Shown: piece after piece, positions 11,645-24,700 of the stretch
Layout: each line of letters opens with the position of its first letter
How positions within the stretch are numbered: position 1 is the stretch's first letter
Origin: Zygnema cylindricum
Taxonomy: Eukaryota; Streptophyta; Zygnematophyceae; Zygnematales; Zygnemataceae
Direction: 5' to 3'
Length of the DNA stretch: 64,000 nucleotides
Assembly (NCBI GenBank): GCA_037447655.1
Contig: JBBHKE010002023.1
Location: 1-64,000 of the forward strand
Position numbers and translations under genes: made by a program
The notes under the pieces: model-generated
What the model was told of the DNA's origin: nothing
The model's input: the letters and a program-made list of their open reading frames with translations, nothing else
Database searches by the model: none

Positions 11645-12749
11645 TGTTGTTTTGAAAGTTTGTTTCGTGCGTACGCGACAGTTGGAGCGCTATGGAATTT
11701 AATGTGGAGGTTCGAATGGATTCATGGATTGGGGGAGCGAACGAACGGATATAATTTGAGTGATGTAAAAGACTCACTGAGTGGCGGGTACAAGCATTGA
11801 CAAATGGACGGCGAATCGCGAAACGATCCGGATCGCGAAGCGATCCGATGTGGAATAAACGAAATGTTGAAACAGGCACCGCCGGTACGGCGCAGTTACG
11901 ACGCAAACAGGACAATGCAACTGCGGTTATTTTGGATGAATATGCGCCGCCGGTACGGAGCAGCTGCTACGCAGACGAGTCAACGCAGCTGCGGTTACCT
12001 TGATACGATCCGCACGGACAAAGCAGCTGACGCAGCTGCGGATAACATAACTAGTATAGATTGTGAGTAATGATATTTACTTAGTGGTAGCTTGGCTTTT
12101 GACGTACGAAGATTGTGGAGATGTCGGTGTAAATATTATGTACAACATAGGTTTGTCTTTTTGCTAATTAATTATTAATGTAGATTTGTTCGGTCTTACA
12201 TACCTCGAACTATTAGGTATACTTACAATAGTTTAGGTAGATGGTAGATACCGTACGGCTGGTATGCCTCCGTACATTCAGTAGTGAACTCTATGAGTAT
12301 AACTTTTAGGACTTAGAATATTTTGAGTATCACAGTCAAGTTTAATCAAAGCAATGACACATTGTTTTCTGCATCTTTGACCTGTTAGTGTGATCACCCT
12401 GTTTGGTGCTTTCATGTGAAACTTTGTGAAGTTATTCTATGATATAGAATATATATGTGTGTGCAATTTCATTCTATTCTGTTATCTCTGTAATATTCTG
12501 TGTGAGGTCTAAGTGGTTAGTTTGTGAAGCTGTCCGCTGTTTTTGTGAAACTCTGGAGCTTATATCTTCTAGATTCCTTGGTGGATTTGGCTGTAACTTT
12601 GGGAGCTTACATTTTCTATAGTATACTGCCTTGTGGTGTAGTTTGAGGGTACTTTTTTTTTTGTGGAGTCATCTGTGATGTCTGAAATACAGTTGTTTGA
12701 GGGGTAGTCTGTTGTGCTTCCGAGGGTAATCCATGGCTGAAATAGGCTA
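11645..12749 (+). repeat. 5' LTR of family B element
   Basis: Begins tgttgttttgaaag, and parallels the 3' LTR throughout. The other family members end tggacaaca; here the LTR breaks off at ggcta, so the last nine bases are missing just where the primer site begins. Confidence 0.85.
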
Positions 12750-12762
12750 GTTATGGGCCCAC
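12750..12762 (+). promoter_or_regulatory. Primer-binding site matching the anticodon arm of initiator tRNA-Met
   Basis: gttatgggcccac is complementary to the initiator tRNA-Met anticodon region (gtgggcccataac), the site used by Drosophila copia, which primes from a 5' half of that tRNA. The ATG of gag (12753) lies inside it. Confidence 0.6.
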
Positions 12763-13588
12763 ACCCATGGCTACCCATATTTGATGGATCAAAATATCAC
12801 TACTGGAAGGATGAACTCGAGAGCTACTTCGAGATGATGGAGCTAATGGATGTGGTGGACGGTACCTTGGCCGAAACATCTAATAGATGGAAAAGGAAAA
12901 ATCATGAGTGTCTAAGGGTTATCAAGAACTCCTTGACTGAGGATTTGGTAATGTCATACTTAAGTTTTAAAGAGGCATCCGAATTATGGAAGTGCTTAGA
13001 ATGTATGTATGCAAAGACTTTTTTATATCATAGGCTTAGCAATTTTACCGAAATAGTTCAATTCAAGTATGTAGGAGGTAGTATGGAGAAACACTGTATT
13101 GACTTAAAGTATTATTTGCAGAAAATGATTTGGCAGGAGGAAACTTTACAGATGCCCAACAAGCTATATTATTAATGAGAAGTCTACCTAAAAAATATAA
13201 GAGTGCTTTAGATCAATTAAATTTAATTGATAAAAGGGATTGGAGCTTAATTATAGCAAGACGTGCTGTTCTAGATGAAGAGGCTAATAGAAAGGTTTTA
13301 TCAAATAAGAGGAATATAAAGGAATCTAAGTCTCAATTTCAGAAAATTAAAAAGAATAGCGAGTTCGGAGATCTGCAAAAGAATTGTTTTTATTGTAATG
13401 ATTTGGGACATACCTTCAAGGTATGTCCGTCATATAAAAGTGCACGTGTTACAGGGAATTTCAGAGATGGATGGGACAACAACCTAGTTCGACCATCAAC
13501 AAGAAGAGAATCAAGTTCTTTCGTGAGTGAGAGACAAGACTCAACCGATGACAAAAGGCATACACTGTGTGTTGAAAAATTTATTTAA
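12753..13588 (+). pseudogene. Copia-type gag with zinc knuckle (frameshifted)
   Basis: The frame from 12753 starts MGPHPWLPIFDGSKYHYW, a typical Copia gag opening, and includes SEASELWK-like helices. A frameshift near 13128-13140 moves reading to the frame that runs to 13588. That second part has DAQQAILLMRSLPKKY and ends with CFYCNDLGHTFKVC, an intact CX2CX4HX4C knuckle (13386-13427) for RNA binding. Gag forms the virus-like particle. With the frameshift repaired only gag would be made, since no pol follows. Confidence 0.8.
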
Positions 13589-15561
13589 CTACGACCTTCT
13601 ATGTTGTTCGGAATGACGAGAAGGAGGTGACAGAAAAGGATTTGGTGTCTGTCCCTTTTCCCGACGACAGATTGGTGAGTACAAAAGAGTTACAAGAGAA
13701 AGAGTTTATTGAAGTAAGGAAAAATGATGAAAGAGAGAAGGACACAATTTTTGTGACCTTATCAGATTACAAATTGGTGAGTGAAAATTGCTTACAAGAA
13801 AGTTTGTTAACTGAAGCAAAAGGAGTTGAAGGAAGATATGGACACTTAGAAGCAAAAACTAGAAATAAGGTGGATGTGGAAATTGGTGAACTAGGAGAAG
13901 AATAAAGAAAAACTGTTCAGAAAATTGGATCGAGAAAAGAAGTTTGTGGGAGTGAAAAATGTAATACAAATGCAAACGTTAGAAATATAGGAAAAGAAAA
14001 TAGGAAGAAAAGAGTGCAAATGAAAAGAAGAAGAATCAAAATTAAAATTTCTCAAATGAATGAAGTTAATGGGAATAGAAAATCTACGAAGAAAAACATA
14101 GAGGTAAAATAGAAAATTAATATTTTTGACATTAAAAGAGTAGAAAACTGTGACAGAAATGAAAATTTTCAGAAAAGACAAAAGATAATGAAGAAAACAA
14201 AGAGAAGATACAATATTCATCGGATCAAGGGCAGAAGAAAGCATGCTCGCAAAAAAAGTGATTAAGAGAAGAGAGCGTGAGAAATGATTTTGTGGAGAAC
14301 GTGAATTTAGAGAAATCTTAATTTTGGAAAAACTTATATTACAGCCATGTGTTAGCTCCTTTTGACATTCAATATTTTTGGTAGGATTTTAGATTTAATG
14401 TTATTTCTTGTTGAGTTAGTTGAAAAGAATCAAAAAGTGTTATTTATGTATTTTTGAAAAACGAAGGAGGTAGCGGAAGCAGTGGTGAATCATTGGAAGC
14501 AGTTCACGTCGCGAAGCAGTGACGCACCATAGCAGCGCAGCGGATGACGTGGAAGTATTTGATAGGGGGAAGGTACAACAATTGTTTGATGAAAGTGGGT
14601 AGAAGATAGATATTTTTGACAAATACTGATCATATGAGTAAGTGACGATTACGGGTGGAATTCAGAGTTACTAGAGAGGTGTTATATCATTTTTGAAAGG
14701 ACAATTTGACGTTTATGGCATAGGGGGAGCTGTTACGGGACGATATTCAAATTTGTTAGTCTATAAAATTCATAGAAATTAAGAAAATGGTTGATAAAGT
14801 TATTCGTGGAAGACAAAGAGTGTTTGAATATTAAAAGATTAACTCGGCAAAGAGGCAGTTGTGAAGACGGGGAAGTTTGGAAGACATGGCAGGAACACAG
14901 CAGAGGCAGTGGAGAATTAGCGGAAGCAGTTCGCTTCGCAACGCAGCAACGAATGAAGCAACGCAGGGGAAGAAGTGGGGTTATAACGTTGGTGAAAGTG
15001 ACAATTTCACATTTATGACTTACGGGGAGTTGTTACAGGACAAATTCTGCAAGGTGGTGGTTTTCAGCAAGACAAATGGGACGTGGCAACGTCAGCAAAA
15101 AAATGGTGATGTATTGTTTTGGCTAATATTTTTCAATCATTAGTAATGGAGGTTGATAGAGAATTTTTAATCTCTAAATATTCTACATTCTTCATTTTGT
15201 TTGTATTTCCAATAGGGTAGAAATATCTGCATGGACTACTGAGTCTAAAGCTTTAGGGGAGTGTTGAAATTGAAAGCTTTAGTTCTCAGTAGATGAGGCT
15301 ATGAGGAGGAAGTTAAATGTGAAAGGAGCAGCTGCTAGAGCTGCAATGTCAAAATAGTGCAGCATGGCAACATAGCAGTATACGCTGCATATTATATTCG
15401 TATTGGGTTGCGATGTCGAACTAGCGCAGCGTAGCAGTAGAGCAGTACACGTTGCATAATGTATTCATACTGTGCTGCGATGTCGAACTAGCGCAGCGTA
15501 GCAACATAGAATTACATGATGCATATTTTTATAGGTGCACGAAACTAAATTTTCGGGGGAG
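13589..15561 (+). other. Interior of family B element: short ORF, diverged direct repeats, 68-bp tandem repeats, purine tract
   Basis: A frame at 13627-13905 encodes a charged 92-residue peptide of unknown kind. Two diverged direct copies lie at about 14460-14760 and 14880-15045, each ending in a gggggagctgttac-like purine-rich motif. At 15342-15530 three copies of a roughly 68-bp unit carry cgatgtcgaactagcgcagc. The purine tract cgggggag at 15554-15561 abuts the 3' LTR. No pol domains are visible. Confidence 0.55.
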
Positions 15562-16660
15562 TGTTGTTTTGAAAAGTTTATTTCGTGCGTACGCGACAGT
15601 TCGTGCGCTATGGAATTTAATGTGGAGGTTCGCATGGATTCATGGATTGGGGGAGCGAACGAACGGATACAATTTAAGTGATGTAATAGACTCACTGAGT
15701 GGCGGGTACAAGCATTGACAAATGGACGGAGGATCGCGAAGCGATCCGATGTAGAACAAACGAAATGTTGAAACAGGCACCGCTGGTACGGCGCAGTTGC
15801 GACGCAAACAGGACAACGCAACTGCGGTTATTTTGGATGAATATGCGCCGTCGGTACGGAGTAGCTGCGATGCAGACGAGTCAACGCAGCTGCGGTTACC
15901 TTGATACGATCCGCACGGACAAAGCAGCTGACGCAGTTGCGGATAATATGACTAGTATAGATTGTGAGTAATGATATTTACTTAGTGGTAGCTTGGTTTT
16001 TGACGTACAAAGATTGTGGAGATGTCGGTGTAAATCTTATGTACAACATATGTTTGTCTTTTTGCTAATTAATTGTTAGTGTAGATTTGTTCGGTCTGAC
16101 ATACCTCGAACTATTCGGGTATACTTACAATTGTTTAGGTAGATGGTAGATACCATACAGCTGTTATGCCTCCGTACATTCAGAAGTGAACTCTATGAGT
16201 ATAACCTTTAGGACTTAGAATATTTTGAGTATCACAGTCAAGTTTAATCAAAGCAATGGTAAAGTGTTTTCTGCATCTTTGACCTGTTGGTGTGAGCACC
16301 CTCTTTGGTGCTTTCATGTGAAACTTTGTGAAGTTATTTTATAATATAGAAAATATATGTGTGAGCAGTTTCATTCTATTCTGTTATCTCTGTAGTATTC
16401 TGTGTGAGTTCTAAGTGGTTAGTTTGTGAGGTTGTCAACTGTTTTTGTGAAACTCTGGAGCTTATATCTTCTAGATTCCTTAGTAGATTTGGCTCTAACT
16501 TTGGGAGCTTACATTGTCTATAGTATACTTCCTATTGGTGCAGTTTGATGGTATTTTATTTTTTGTGGAGTAATCTGTGCTGTCTGAAATACAGTTGTTT
16601 GAGGGGTAGTCTGTTGTGCTTCCGAGGGTAATCCATGGCTGAAATAGGCTATGGACAACA
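15562..16660 (+). repeat. 3' LTR of family B element
   Basis: 1099 bp, begins tgttgttttgaaaag and ends ctatggacaaca (inverted ends TGTTGT/ACAACA). Parallel to 11645-12749 with scattered substitutions. Confidence 0.85.
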
Positions 16661-16665
16661 TGACC

Positions 16666-17069
16666 TTATCTGCTAGGAGACTCCTAAAGAAAAATTATTT
16701 GCCCTTCGCGCGATAATTTTTTGTCCTTATCAATACCTAGGAGGGATTTACACTGCTAGGGCAAATCCTCCTTGAAGGTCTTTGTCGCCCGCCAAATAAG
16801 ACCTCCCCCCAATGTCTAATACCACTAGGGATGTTATGTGTGAGAAGGGGCGACAAAATCGTGAGTTACGCTTTCCGTGATCCTCACGGTAAAAAGAAAA
16901 AGAAAAAAACTTACAAAATTTGTGTACAGCTAAATTGAACGTTAGAGTGTTGCAGTTTTTTGTCCGGATTGATATTCAATATAGTACTTTTGTACAGTGA
17001 CATGTTTAAGAGGGTGCGGCTGGAATTTGTGTCGTACAATTCCACCGCTTCTCCCTATATGAGGGGGAT
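16666..17069. other. No gene recognised
   Basis: Unique sequence without a supported coding region. It ends with a purine stretch, gaggggga (17061-17068), just before an LTR-like start, so its last part may be the 3' interior of a truncated LTR element. Confidence 0.3.
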
Positions 17070-17751
17070 TGTTAGGGTAATTGGGAGAGTCGGCGCATCA
17101 ACCGAAATCATGTTTTGGTTCGATGTGGAGAATCGGTCGTACGCGGATTTGTTGACGTTTTGGTTCGCGTGGCGCTATTTTTTTTTAAGCATGGTTTCAC
17201 GATTTGCATCGAAGTACCTTTGGTTTGTTCAATGTAAGCGGTCTTGTACCAGCCGATACATAGATTATTTTTGTATGATCCTTTAGTTTGGTTTCCTTAC
17301 TTGCGACTATAATATTTAGCGCGTTGTACGTGTCTAGTTCGTTTTAGTGCGAGTCACTTTGTGTCGGCGCTTGAATGTCTTGTTAGGCGCATGTACGCAT
17401 GTGGCCTTTGGCGCTCTCGTCTATTTTCAGTTAGTGGAGTAAGTGGTTATTAGCTGTCGATGTTAGCAAGGTATATTAGTGAATGTTACTATCAGTCTGG
17501 TGAGATGCATCATGTGTCTTAAGGAGTGACACATTAAGATGTAGAGAGAGGAGGAGACTTAAAGGAGGAAAGAACTATGAAGGAGAGAGATTGTATTGAA
17601 AAGCTTCGGCTTAGTATATTGATATTGGGACTACATGATTTCTTGTGAGCTGTGAGTATTATTAGGAGAATGTTTATTTAAAGCTTCCGCTGTGTTATTG
17701 AGTTTTTTACTTGTGAGCATCTTTATCGGAGCACTTTATTGATTCTTAACA
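17070..17751 (+). repeat. Probable Gypsy-type 3' LTR (lone)
   Basis: Starts tgttagggtaattggg directly after a polypurine tract and ends gattcttaaca, giving inverted ends TGTTA/TAACA. The composition and the aagcttc-rich 3' part resemble plant Gypsy LTRs. Flanking pentamers (gggat, aaacc) do not match, as expected for the 3' LTR of a truncated element. Confidence 0.45.
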
Positions 17752-18054
17752 AAACCGGCATGATAAACGGGCATGAAAAAACAGGACATGCCCGTGTAAT
17801 GGGCTTTGATTTACTCTTAGAAAAAAAACGAAAAGAAAAATGTAAAAATGTTTACCGACTAAAAAAAAAATGGTACGCCACTGAACCGATAATTTTTCCC
17901 GCTACCAACAAACGGTGGGAGCAATGAGAGTAAGCGGTGCACGCGTCCACGTCGCCCCCCTTTCATTCCGTTTTACGACGCTCCGCTCCGCTCCGCTCAG
18001 ACGTTGTGTGTATAAATATATTTAGGGTTTTTTTCTCTTTCATGTTTTTTTTTA

Positions 18055-18288
18055 GGGAATTGATCATGACAGTGAATGTTTTGGTTGCTTATAGTGACTT
18101 ACATCATTTTGTCAAAAAATGTACGTTTGAAGTACATATCAGTACAAATAAATGTACCATTTCATTTTCAAATTTATACTCAACGGTACTTTATTTGTAC
18201 CGATATGTACTTCAAACATACATTTTTTTGACAAAATGACGTAAGTGACTGTGCGCAACCAAAACAGTCACTGTCATGATCAATTCCC
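18055..18288. mobile_element. MITE: 234-bp near-perfect hairpin
   Basis: The left arm, starting gggaattgatcatgacagtg, is repeated in reverse complement at the right end, finishing cactgtcatgatcaattccc. The pairing continues inward for about 100 bp per arm with few mismatches (both arms share ttttgtcaaaaaa and gtacatatc). It lies between T-rich flanks. It has no coding capacity and is a foldback or MITE of unknown superfamily. Confidence 0.8.
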
Positions 18289-19479
18289 TTTTTTTATTAA
18301 AAAAAAAACACAACTACTCAAAAACCTTACGTTAGATTGTAAGGTACCTAGGCGGTGTCTTACAAAATGTGACGGTAACGCCATTTTTGGGTGTAAAATA
18401 CGAATCTCACCACTCCCACCAGCCGGGCCAACTCGTAAGAAACTTACTGTTCAAAAAAGTACGGCCTAAACAGTACGGCCTTCGCCGTACACATATAAAA
18501 AGAAAAATTGGGCGCGATGTATCGTGTTGATCTTATTCGGGTGTGATGTATCGCAATGATCTTAGGGTGTGTCCCCATGTGCATAAGTAAAGGTTTTTTT
18601 TTGTCGTTTTGTAGTAAAACTTAGCGCCGTGCTACCTAAGTTGCAACCATACGATAGAATTGCAAATTTGTAGAGTACAATTTGCGTCGTCCTTGAACTT
18701 AGGATGTACGAAAATTTGTCGTCTTGTGCTTTTTGACCCACTTCTACGACAAAAAACGTCATTTTCAAACCTTTGTTTAAAACACATGCGCGATGTGATT
18801 TAAAATTAGGTTTTATCGATTGACAAATAGGAACTTTTTTTTACACGTGCCTTAAATTTTGAAAAAAATCATACAATTTCCATGGACAAAGAAATGTACA
18901 TAGTTCACTATTTTCTGTCTGTTTGCGTTATAATAAGACAAAAAGAAGTACACAATTTGTTTGATTTTGTCCGATTTTGTCCGATTTCGTCCAGTACAGA
19001 TTTTTTATTTGCAGGGGTCTTCAAATTCCGATGCCATTTCACCTTGAGCGGACAGGCGACGCGAGGGGCAAAGCGCATCTTCTTTTCTCATTACTTTCAC
19101 ATGGAAAAGAAATACACGAGTTTGAATACAACTTTTCATTTTGTTGTTAGAATTTGAACTTTTTGGATTTATTTATTTTGGGATTGGATCCCACTTAACT
19201 TTTTGTGATTCTGAGCATTTTCTTGCTATTTTTTTTAGCCACATTTTGAAAAAAATGTGAATTTCTACATTACCTGATACAAAAACTAAAACTTAAGTCG
19301 AAAAAAAATTAACGCCAGCTTCAAATGTGGTCAAAAAAATAAATAAACTCGTACTTGTCAACTAAACCTTAACAGATAACCAAATTTAAAACTTATGTTC
19401 CATTATTTAAACTTATTTTAATTTTGATTAGAAGGTTTAAATTCGATCCCTATTGCTCACATGGCAGTCCATTCATCCA
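18289..19479. other. AT-rich intergenic sequence, no gene recognised
   Basis: Contains homopolymer runs and several short palindromic stretches. No coding exon is supported. Confidence 0.4.
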
Positions 19480-20051
19480 ATTGCTGGTGTCTAGAATCCT
19501 CTCCCTCTACCCCTCCCTCCTCCTTCTTCCCTCTCTGCCTTCCTCGTGGCTTCTTACGCCCTCCCTTCCCATGTCCTCCCATTGCTTTAAATCCACCTTA
19601 ATTCATGTTCTGGATTCTATCTGCCATTTTTCCCTCCTCCCTCTCCCTCTCCTCCCTCCTCCACGCTCTACCTTCTCTTCTCTCTCTTTTCCTTCTTCTC
19701 TCTCCCTCTCTCGACCTTTTGTTTTCCTCACTTTCTCTCTCCTCTTCCTTCACTCTCTCTCCCCCTCTCTATCTTTCTTCCTTCCCTCTCTCGTCTCTCT
19801 CTTTAATCTCTCCTCTATCTCCTCTCTCTTTTGTTTCCTGTCTCTCTCTCCTTACTTCTCTCCTCTTTCACTCCCTTCTCTCTTCTCTCTCGCCCACTAT
19901 CCCTTCGCCCCTCTCTTACATTTACCAAATCTCCTTTTTTTTTCCCCCTTTCCGTCTCCCTCTCTCACCGCAAAAATCAGTAATTCGTACCTCCTCTCTC
20001 TCCCTTCACTTACCTCTCTCTATCTCTCTCTCTCTCTCCCTCTCTCTCTTT

Positions 20052-20098
<47 letters not shown>

Positions 20099-20155
20099 CC
20101 TCTCACTCTCTCCCTCACTGACTCCCTCGCCCTCTCACTCTCTCTCCCTCTTTTG
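19480..20155. repeat. CT-rich low-complexity tract
   Basis: About 680 bp of C/T on the plus strand with (CT)n and (CCCTCT)n runs, purest at 20020-20120. Long apparent reading frames across it encode only Ser, Leu and Pro and are artefacts of composition. Confidence 0.9.
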
Positions 20156-21713
20156 GACTGCCGGTACTCCAACCAAAATTTTCAATTCAAAAGTCAACCT
20201 ACCTTACGGAAATACGTACGAATCAAAAATATTTAAATAATGTCAAGAAAATTCGAAATCGATTAAAAAACGAGCTTTTCAGCTGCTCGTTCGTCGCGGT
20301 TCGTTTTCGATTTGAGGGATTTGACCAGGTTCAATGTTTCTAGTTGGAACGTTTATACGGTTTATGACTTTTGTTTCTATGGTACGACTCTACGAGCAAA
20401 AGTTCACCGTCTGTACGGATGCTAACAATAGAATGCTGCTAGGTAGACACCTGTATTTATGCTTCCTGTACTTTTTCGAGAAGGTTACGACCGTCGATTA
20501 GATTCTATGTGATAAAATCTTATTGTTACGATTGGTTTAGAAATAATAAGGACAGAGGTAAACAGTTAAACACATATGTGTTTTTGATGATGTTGCCATG
20601 TAACGGTAAAAGCTACAAAGGCTTAAACATCAGGGAGACCATTTGAGCCGTCCGATTGTGACTCCGTTTCCGCACGGCCACCGATGAACTACAGTACTGT
20701 AACAAGCAGCTGGCAGTCCAGCTGGATGCCGTACGTTCTGCTTCTGTGCGGAGTTGAAAATTTGAAATACACGCAGATCTGTCACATGGATCCTTTGCAC
20801 AGAGCTCTAAGTACGGAGATCGAAAATCGTAGCTTTAAACCGTCCGATCAGGACACCAGGTTGACAATCTTTTCTGAATTCTGAAAACAAGGCTTCCGTG
20901 TGATGACGTACTTTTTTTTCGAGTTTTGGACTGATTTTACTAATTCCCACACCAGATAAAGCCCGCAAAAGCACAGTCAGCTCTCACGCTCGTCCTCTAC
21001 CGCTAAATCGGACGATCGATGTTCCTTTCACAATCAAGCATTCCCTATCGTCCATTAAGAATATATTCCATTTTGGAGATGATTAAGCTCATTGGCGTAG
21101 ATGAATTATTCAACGGCCAGGATGTCATTTTAATGTGTTCCTGTGATGTTTTTATGCTGCCTGAGACGTTTTTTGCAGCCCTGTATAAGCGACGCGTGGA
21201 AATGACTAACCACCAAACACCTTTTTTGGCTTTTTCTAGATTGAAAAGCAAAAAGTGTGAAGTCTGACGTGGCAAAGGTTGCAGCAAGAAAAGACTCCGT
21301 GACAAGAATCGGCGTTCTTCACACTATTTTCTATAGTATTAAAGAACTTTTGAGGAACTTTTTTGTACAGTTCTGTACTACTGTACTTTACCGTACGGTA
21401 GACTGATTGCTGTTCTGTACTGTAGTTTATTACAACTCAACAAGCAAAACAGATTCCCTTCAAAAAATGCAAACAGCAGATCAAAAAGTGTATATTGCTA
21501 TTAATCTGTGGCAACAACAAAACTCAAAGTTTTTCATCTGATATTTTTTCTTGTTATTTGTATGTTTTTTTATCTTCTTGAAACTGGTGGAAAACCTACA
21601 ATGCCTCAAAATATTGTAAACTTAGGGTGATTGTCAGTGTAAGTTTACCGTATTGTTTTTTTTATTTTAAAAAAGGGCCGTTTCAGAAACTAATAAAACA
21701 GTAGAATACAGAA
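20156..21713 (+). other. Upstream region of ISA1
   Basis: About 1.5 kb without a supported exon. It has repeated gtccgat motifs (about 20650, 20837 and, inverted, 21009) and several gtac-rich stretches (21360-21430). A promoter presumably lies here, but I see no decisive TATA element. Confidence 0.35.
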
Positions 21714-24700
21714 ATGGCATTTTCTGTTTCCCAGCAGCAGCTCTGTAATCTCACAAACGTTCAAAACATTGATGTTTCTTTGTCCTTTTCCTCTTTGACT
21801 GTATGCTCTGTTACTACCGACAGCCATTCAGTTACCAGCAACAGCCTTCAGTTTCAGAAAGAGTTTCTCCCCAAGCTGCTCACAAGTAACCTAAATCTAC
21901 CATACAGAAGAGACAAAACAGACGGAAGAGACAGAGTAAGTGACAGAAAAGACAAAAAAAGAGGCAGAAGAACCTTTTTGCTCTCAGAAAATGCTGCTCC
22001 TTACCTTCACACAAAAGCTGTTTTGTCAGAGTCTCCCGATATTTACGTTCGTGATTCAAATACACTGAATCGTATGGCTGTAAGAGATTTCGGTACGGGT
22101 CTTGATTCTCTCTATAGTACTCCTCAAAGGGGCCGTCCGACGCCTGCCGGAGCAGTCTTTTGTGACGATGGAGTAAACTTTGCAGTCTATTCCTCAGGAG
22201 CAACATCTGTCACACTTTGTCTTTTCACCGAAGACGACATTCAAAATGTAAGCATTTATGGATGATTGTCCGGATCATGGTATCGGTGGTGGTAGAGAGG
22301 ATGGTATGGATGATAGTACGGGTGATAGTACGGATATGATATCAGGTCGCAACAGAGTAATAACTAAGAAAATGCAAGTAAGAATATACACAAAGGAATG
22401 TATTACGTAAAGAGGTAAGCTTGTCATTCCATGAATAAAGATACGCAAAAAATACTTTCAATGTATAGTAGCATTACATTGCAATACATTGCTCTATGTT
22501 GTAATACAAAACAATTACAGTGTTACAATACAATAAATCCATTTATTTTATGACAAAACATAGCATATATACATTGAATGCATTTATACATTGAATGCAT
22601 TTATTGTCTAACCGAACATAATAAAAAACACATTTTTTGTATAACAAAACATAATAAGAACATGGTTACAATACAATAAATGCATTTAGTGTGTGACATA
22701 ACATAACAGCACTCTGTTGCAATATAATACCATACAAAACAATAAATGCATCTACTGTATGACATAACATAACATATGACAAAACATAACATGTAAACAT
22801 TTTATTGCACCAAATGGCATTATGTTGTATCAATGGATTCACATTCAATCTCTTCTAAGAGACAGCCCTCGATGGCATGTCAAAAAAACTGTGCAAAAGT
22901 TTGCCTTGTTTTATAATAATATAGGACTAGGATTTTATAAAACATCAAAATCTTATAAGGAGCTTTGTTTGGATCTATTTAGGGATTTATATGCACACTT
23001 ATGATAATCATTTCCTTTCCTTGTGATTGTGAATATGGTTTCATGACCTAAACTTGGGATAATCAAGAAAATAATTAACACTAATTTTAGCTGTAAATCT
23101 CTTCAAGGATCAACTTCATTACTTTGATAAAAAATGGTTTGTTTCATAATTTCAGGAAAAAAATCATGATCTGCAGGTGCTCAAGCTAAAAAAATATTAT
23201 TGAAGAACTTTCTGAAAAATTGCTGAATTTTTTTTCAAATAACTTTTTGAAGAACTTTTGAAAACCTTTCGATTAATTTTTTGAAAACGTTTTGAAAAAC
23301 TTTTGAAGAACTTTTTAAAAACTAACTTTTTGAAAAGAAAGCATTTGCATTAGTTTCTAAACTGTGGATTGTTTGTTTCTGTTCAATGAAAAAGTGCATT
23401 CCCTGTCCATTAATGTAATGCATCTATTCTAATATTGGTGCAGGGCAAAATCACCGCGGAAGTTCCTCTTCACCCCATACTCAACCGAACCGGCCATATG
23501 TGGCACATTTTCCTCCCATCGTTATCCCCCAGTCTTCTTTATGGGTACCGCATTGGAGGCAAATTTGTACCTGAGGAAGGTCAAAGATATGACCCCACAA
23601 AAATCGTGGTTGACCCTTATGCTAAGGTATTAAGTAATCAGCGGCAAAAATCCTTTTGAGAGCTACACAGTGAATCGTTATTGGTTTTTTTGCCCTCTGA
23701 AGACAACAAAGGGTGTTGATTATACTGTGTTCCTGAACGTTAACCCTTTTTGCAGTTCACAATCTTCCTCGTCATGCGGATCGGAAAGAGAATTATTAAC
23801 ACTAAAACAGTTCTCGCGTTAGTTGTTTTTTAACATCAATAGTGATTCAGGGTGTACTTTTCATTTCAGCAAATGGGCCATTCTGGAGTTTTGAGTTTTC
23901 GAACAGGATCTATTTGGTTATTAAACTGACATTTTTGCAACCCCAAATATCTGTATTGTGACCCAGAGAAGGTTTGAAAGCACATTATAGAAGTTTGTGT
24001 GAATTGGAGTCGGGGTTTTACCCTAGAGTACAGAAGAAGCTATAATCCTTCAGGGGGCGAAGATTTTTTGTTGTTTAGATGATTAAGTTGGTTCTTAATT
24101 TCGTGTGTATTCCACAGGTGTTTAATCCACCTCAATATGTCAATTGGCTATGTGATACGAAATTAATCAGCTTGAGGGGAACTGGAACTTTGACTTGTTG
24201 ATTTTTTTTTCAATTTTAACTTCGAAGGTTGACCTTTTCTGGGCCTCGCCTTGTCACAGGCTGTAGTGGGAAGGCCAAGTTATGGAGTTCCTGGTTTCAA
24301 TGGAGATTGTTGGCCACAGTTGGCAGGAATGGTACCCGGAGAGGGAGACGATGATGTGAGTGTTATGTCTCTTCGTGCATTCTAAAACTTGAAAGGTCTT
24401 GCTATCTGAAAATAAGCATTATTAGGATCCATGTAGAGCTAGTAGATGAAGAGAACTTGATTAATTTTGCGGTTCCGGTCCTTCAAGTTGAGGACATAGG
24501 AGGATAAATGAATGCCAGCATAATGACATGTTCATGAGAATTAATTCCAGGTTTACTGTTTGAAAATAATGTCCCTACCTTGTAAAAAGTCAAAGCAAAT
24601 CAATATGGAAAGTCATATGCAAAGATAAGCAGTGTAAATGCCGCACACATTGTTATGGGGTGTAAACCCAAAGCTGGAGAAAAGTATGTTGCTCTTATTG

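Larger units (their letters stand above)
11645..16660 (+). mobile_element. Gag-only LTR retrotransposon (family B), non-autonomous
   Basis: Two similar ~1.1 kb LTRs (11645-12749 and 15562-16660) flank 2.8 kb of interior. Flanking pentamers are taacc (11640-11644) and tgacc (16661-16665), a 4/5 match that fits an old target duplication. The interior has a Copia-like primer site, a gag with zinc knuckle and a purine tract before the 3' LTR, but no protease, integrase or reverse transcriptase. It would depend on an autonomous partner. Two solo LTRs of the same family occur at 47839-48937 and 60576-61888. Confidence 0.8.

Noticed and set aside
16960-17286. 108-codon plus-strand frame
   Set aside because: It spans a purine tract and an LTR start and has no recognisable domain.
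19424-20240. Two overlapping plus-strand frames of 211-270 codons
   Set aside because: They consist of Ser/Leu/Pro from a CT-rich tract and have no domain.
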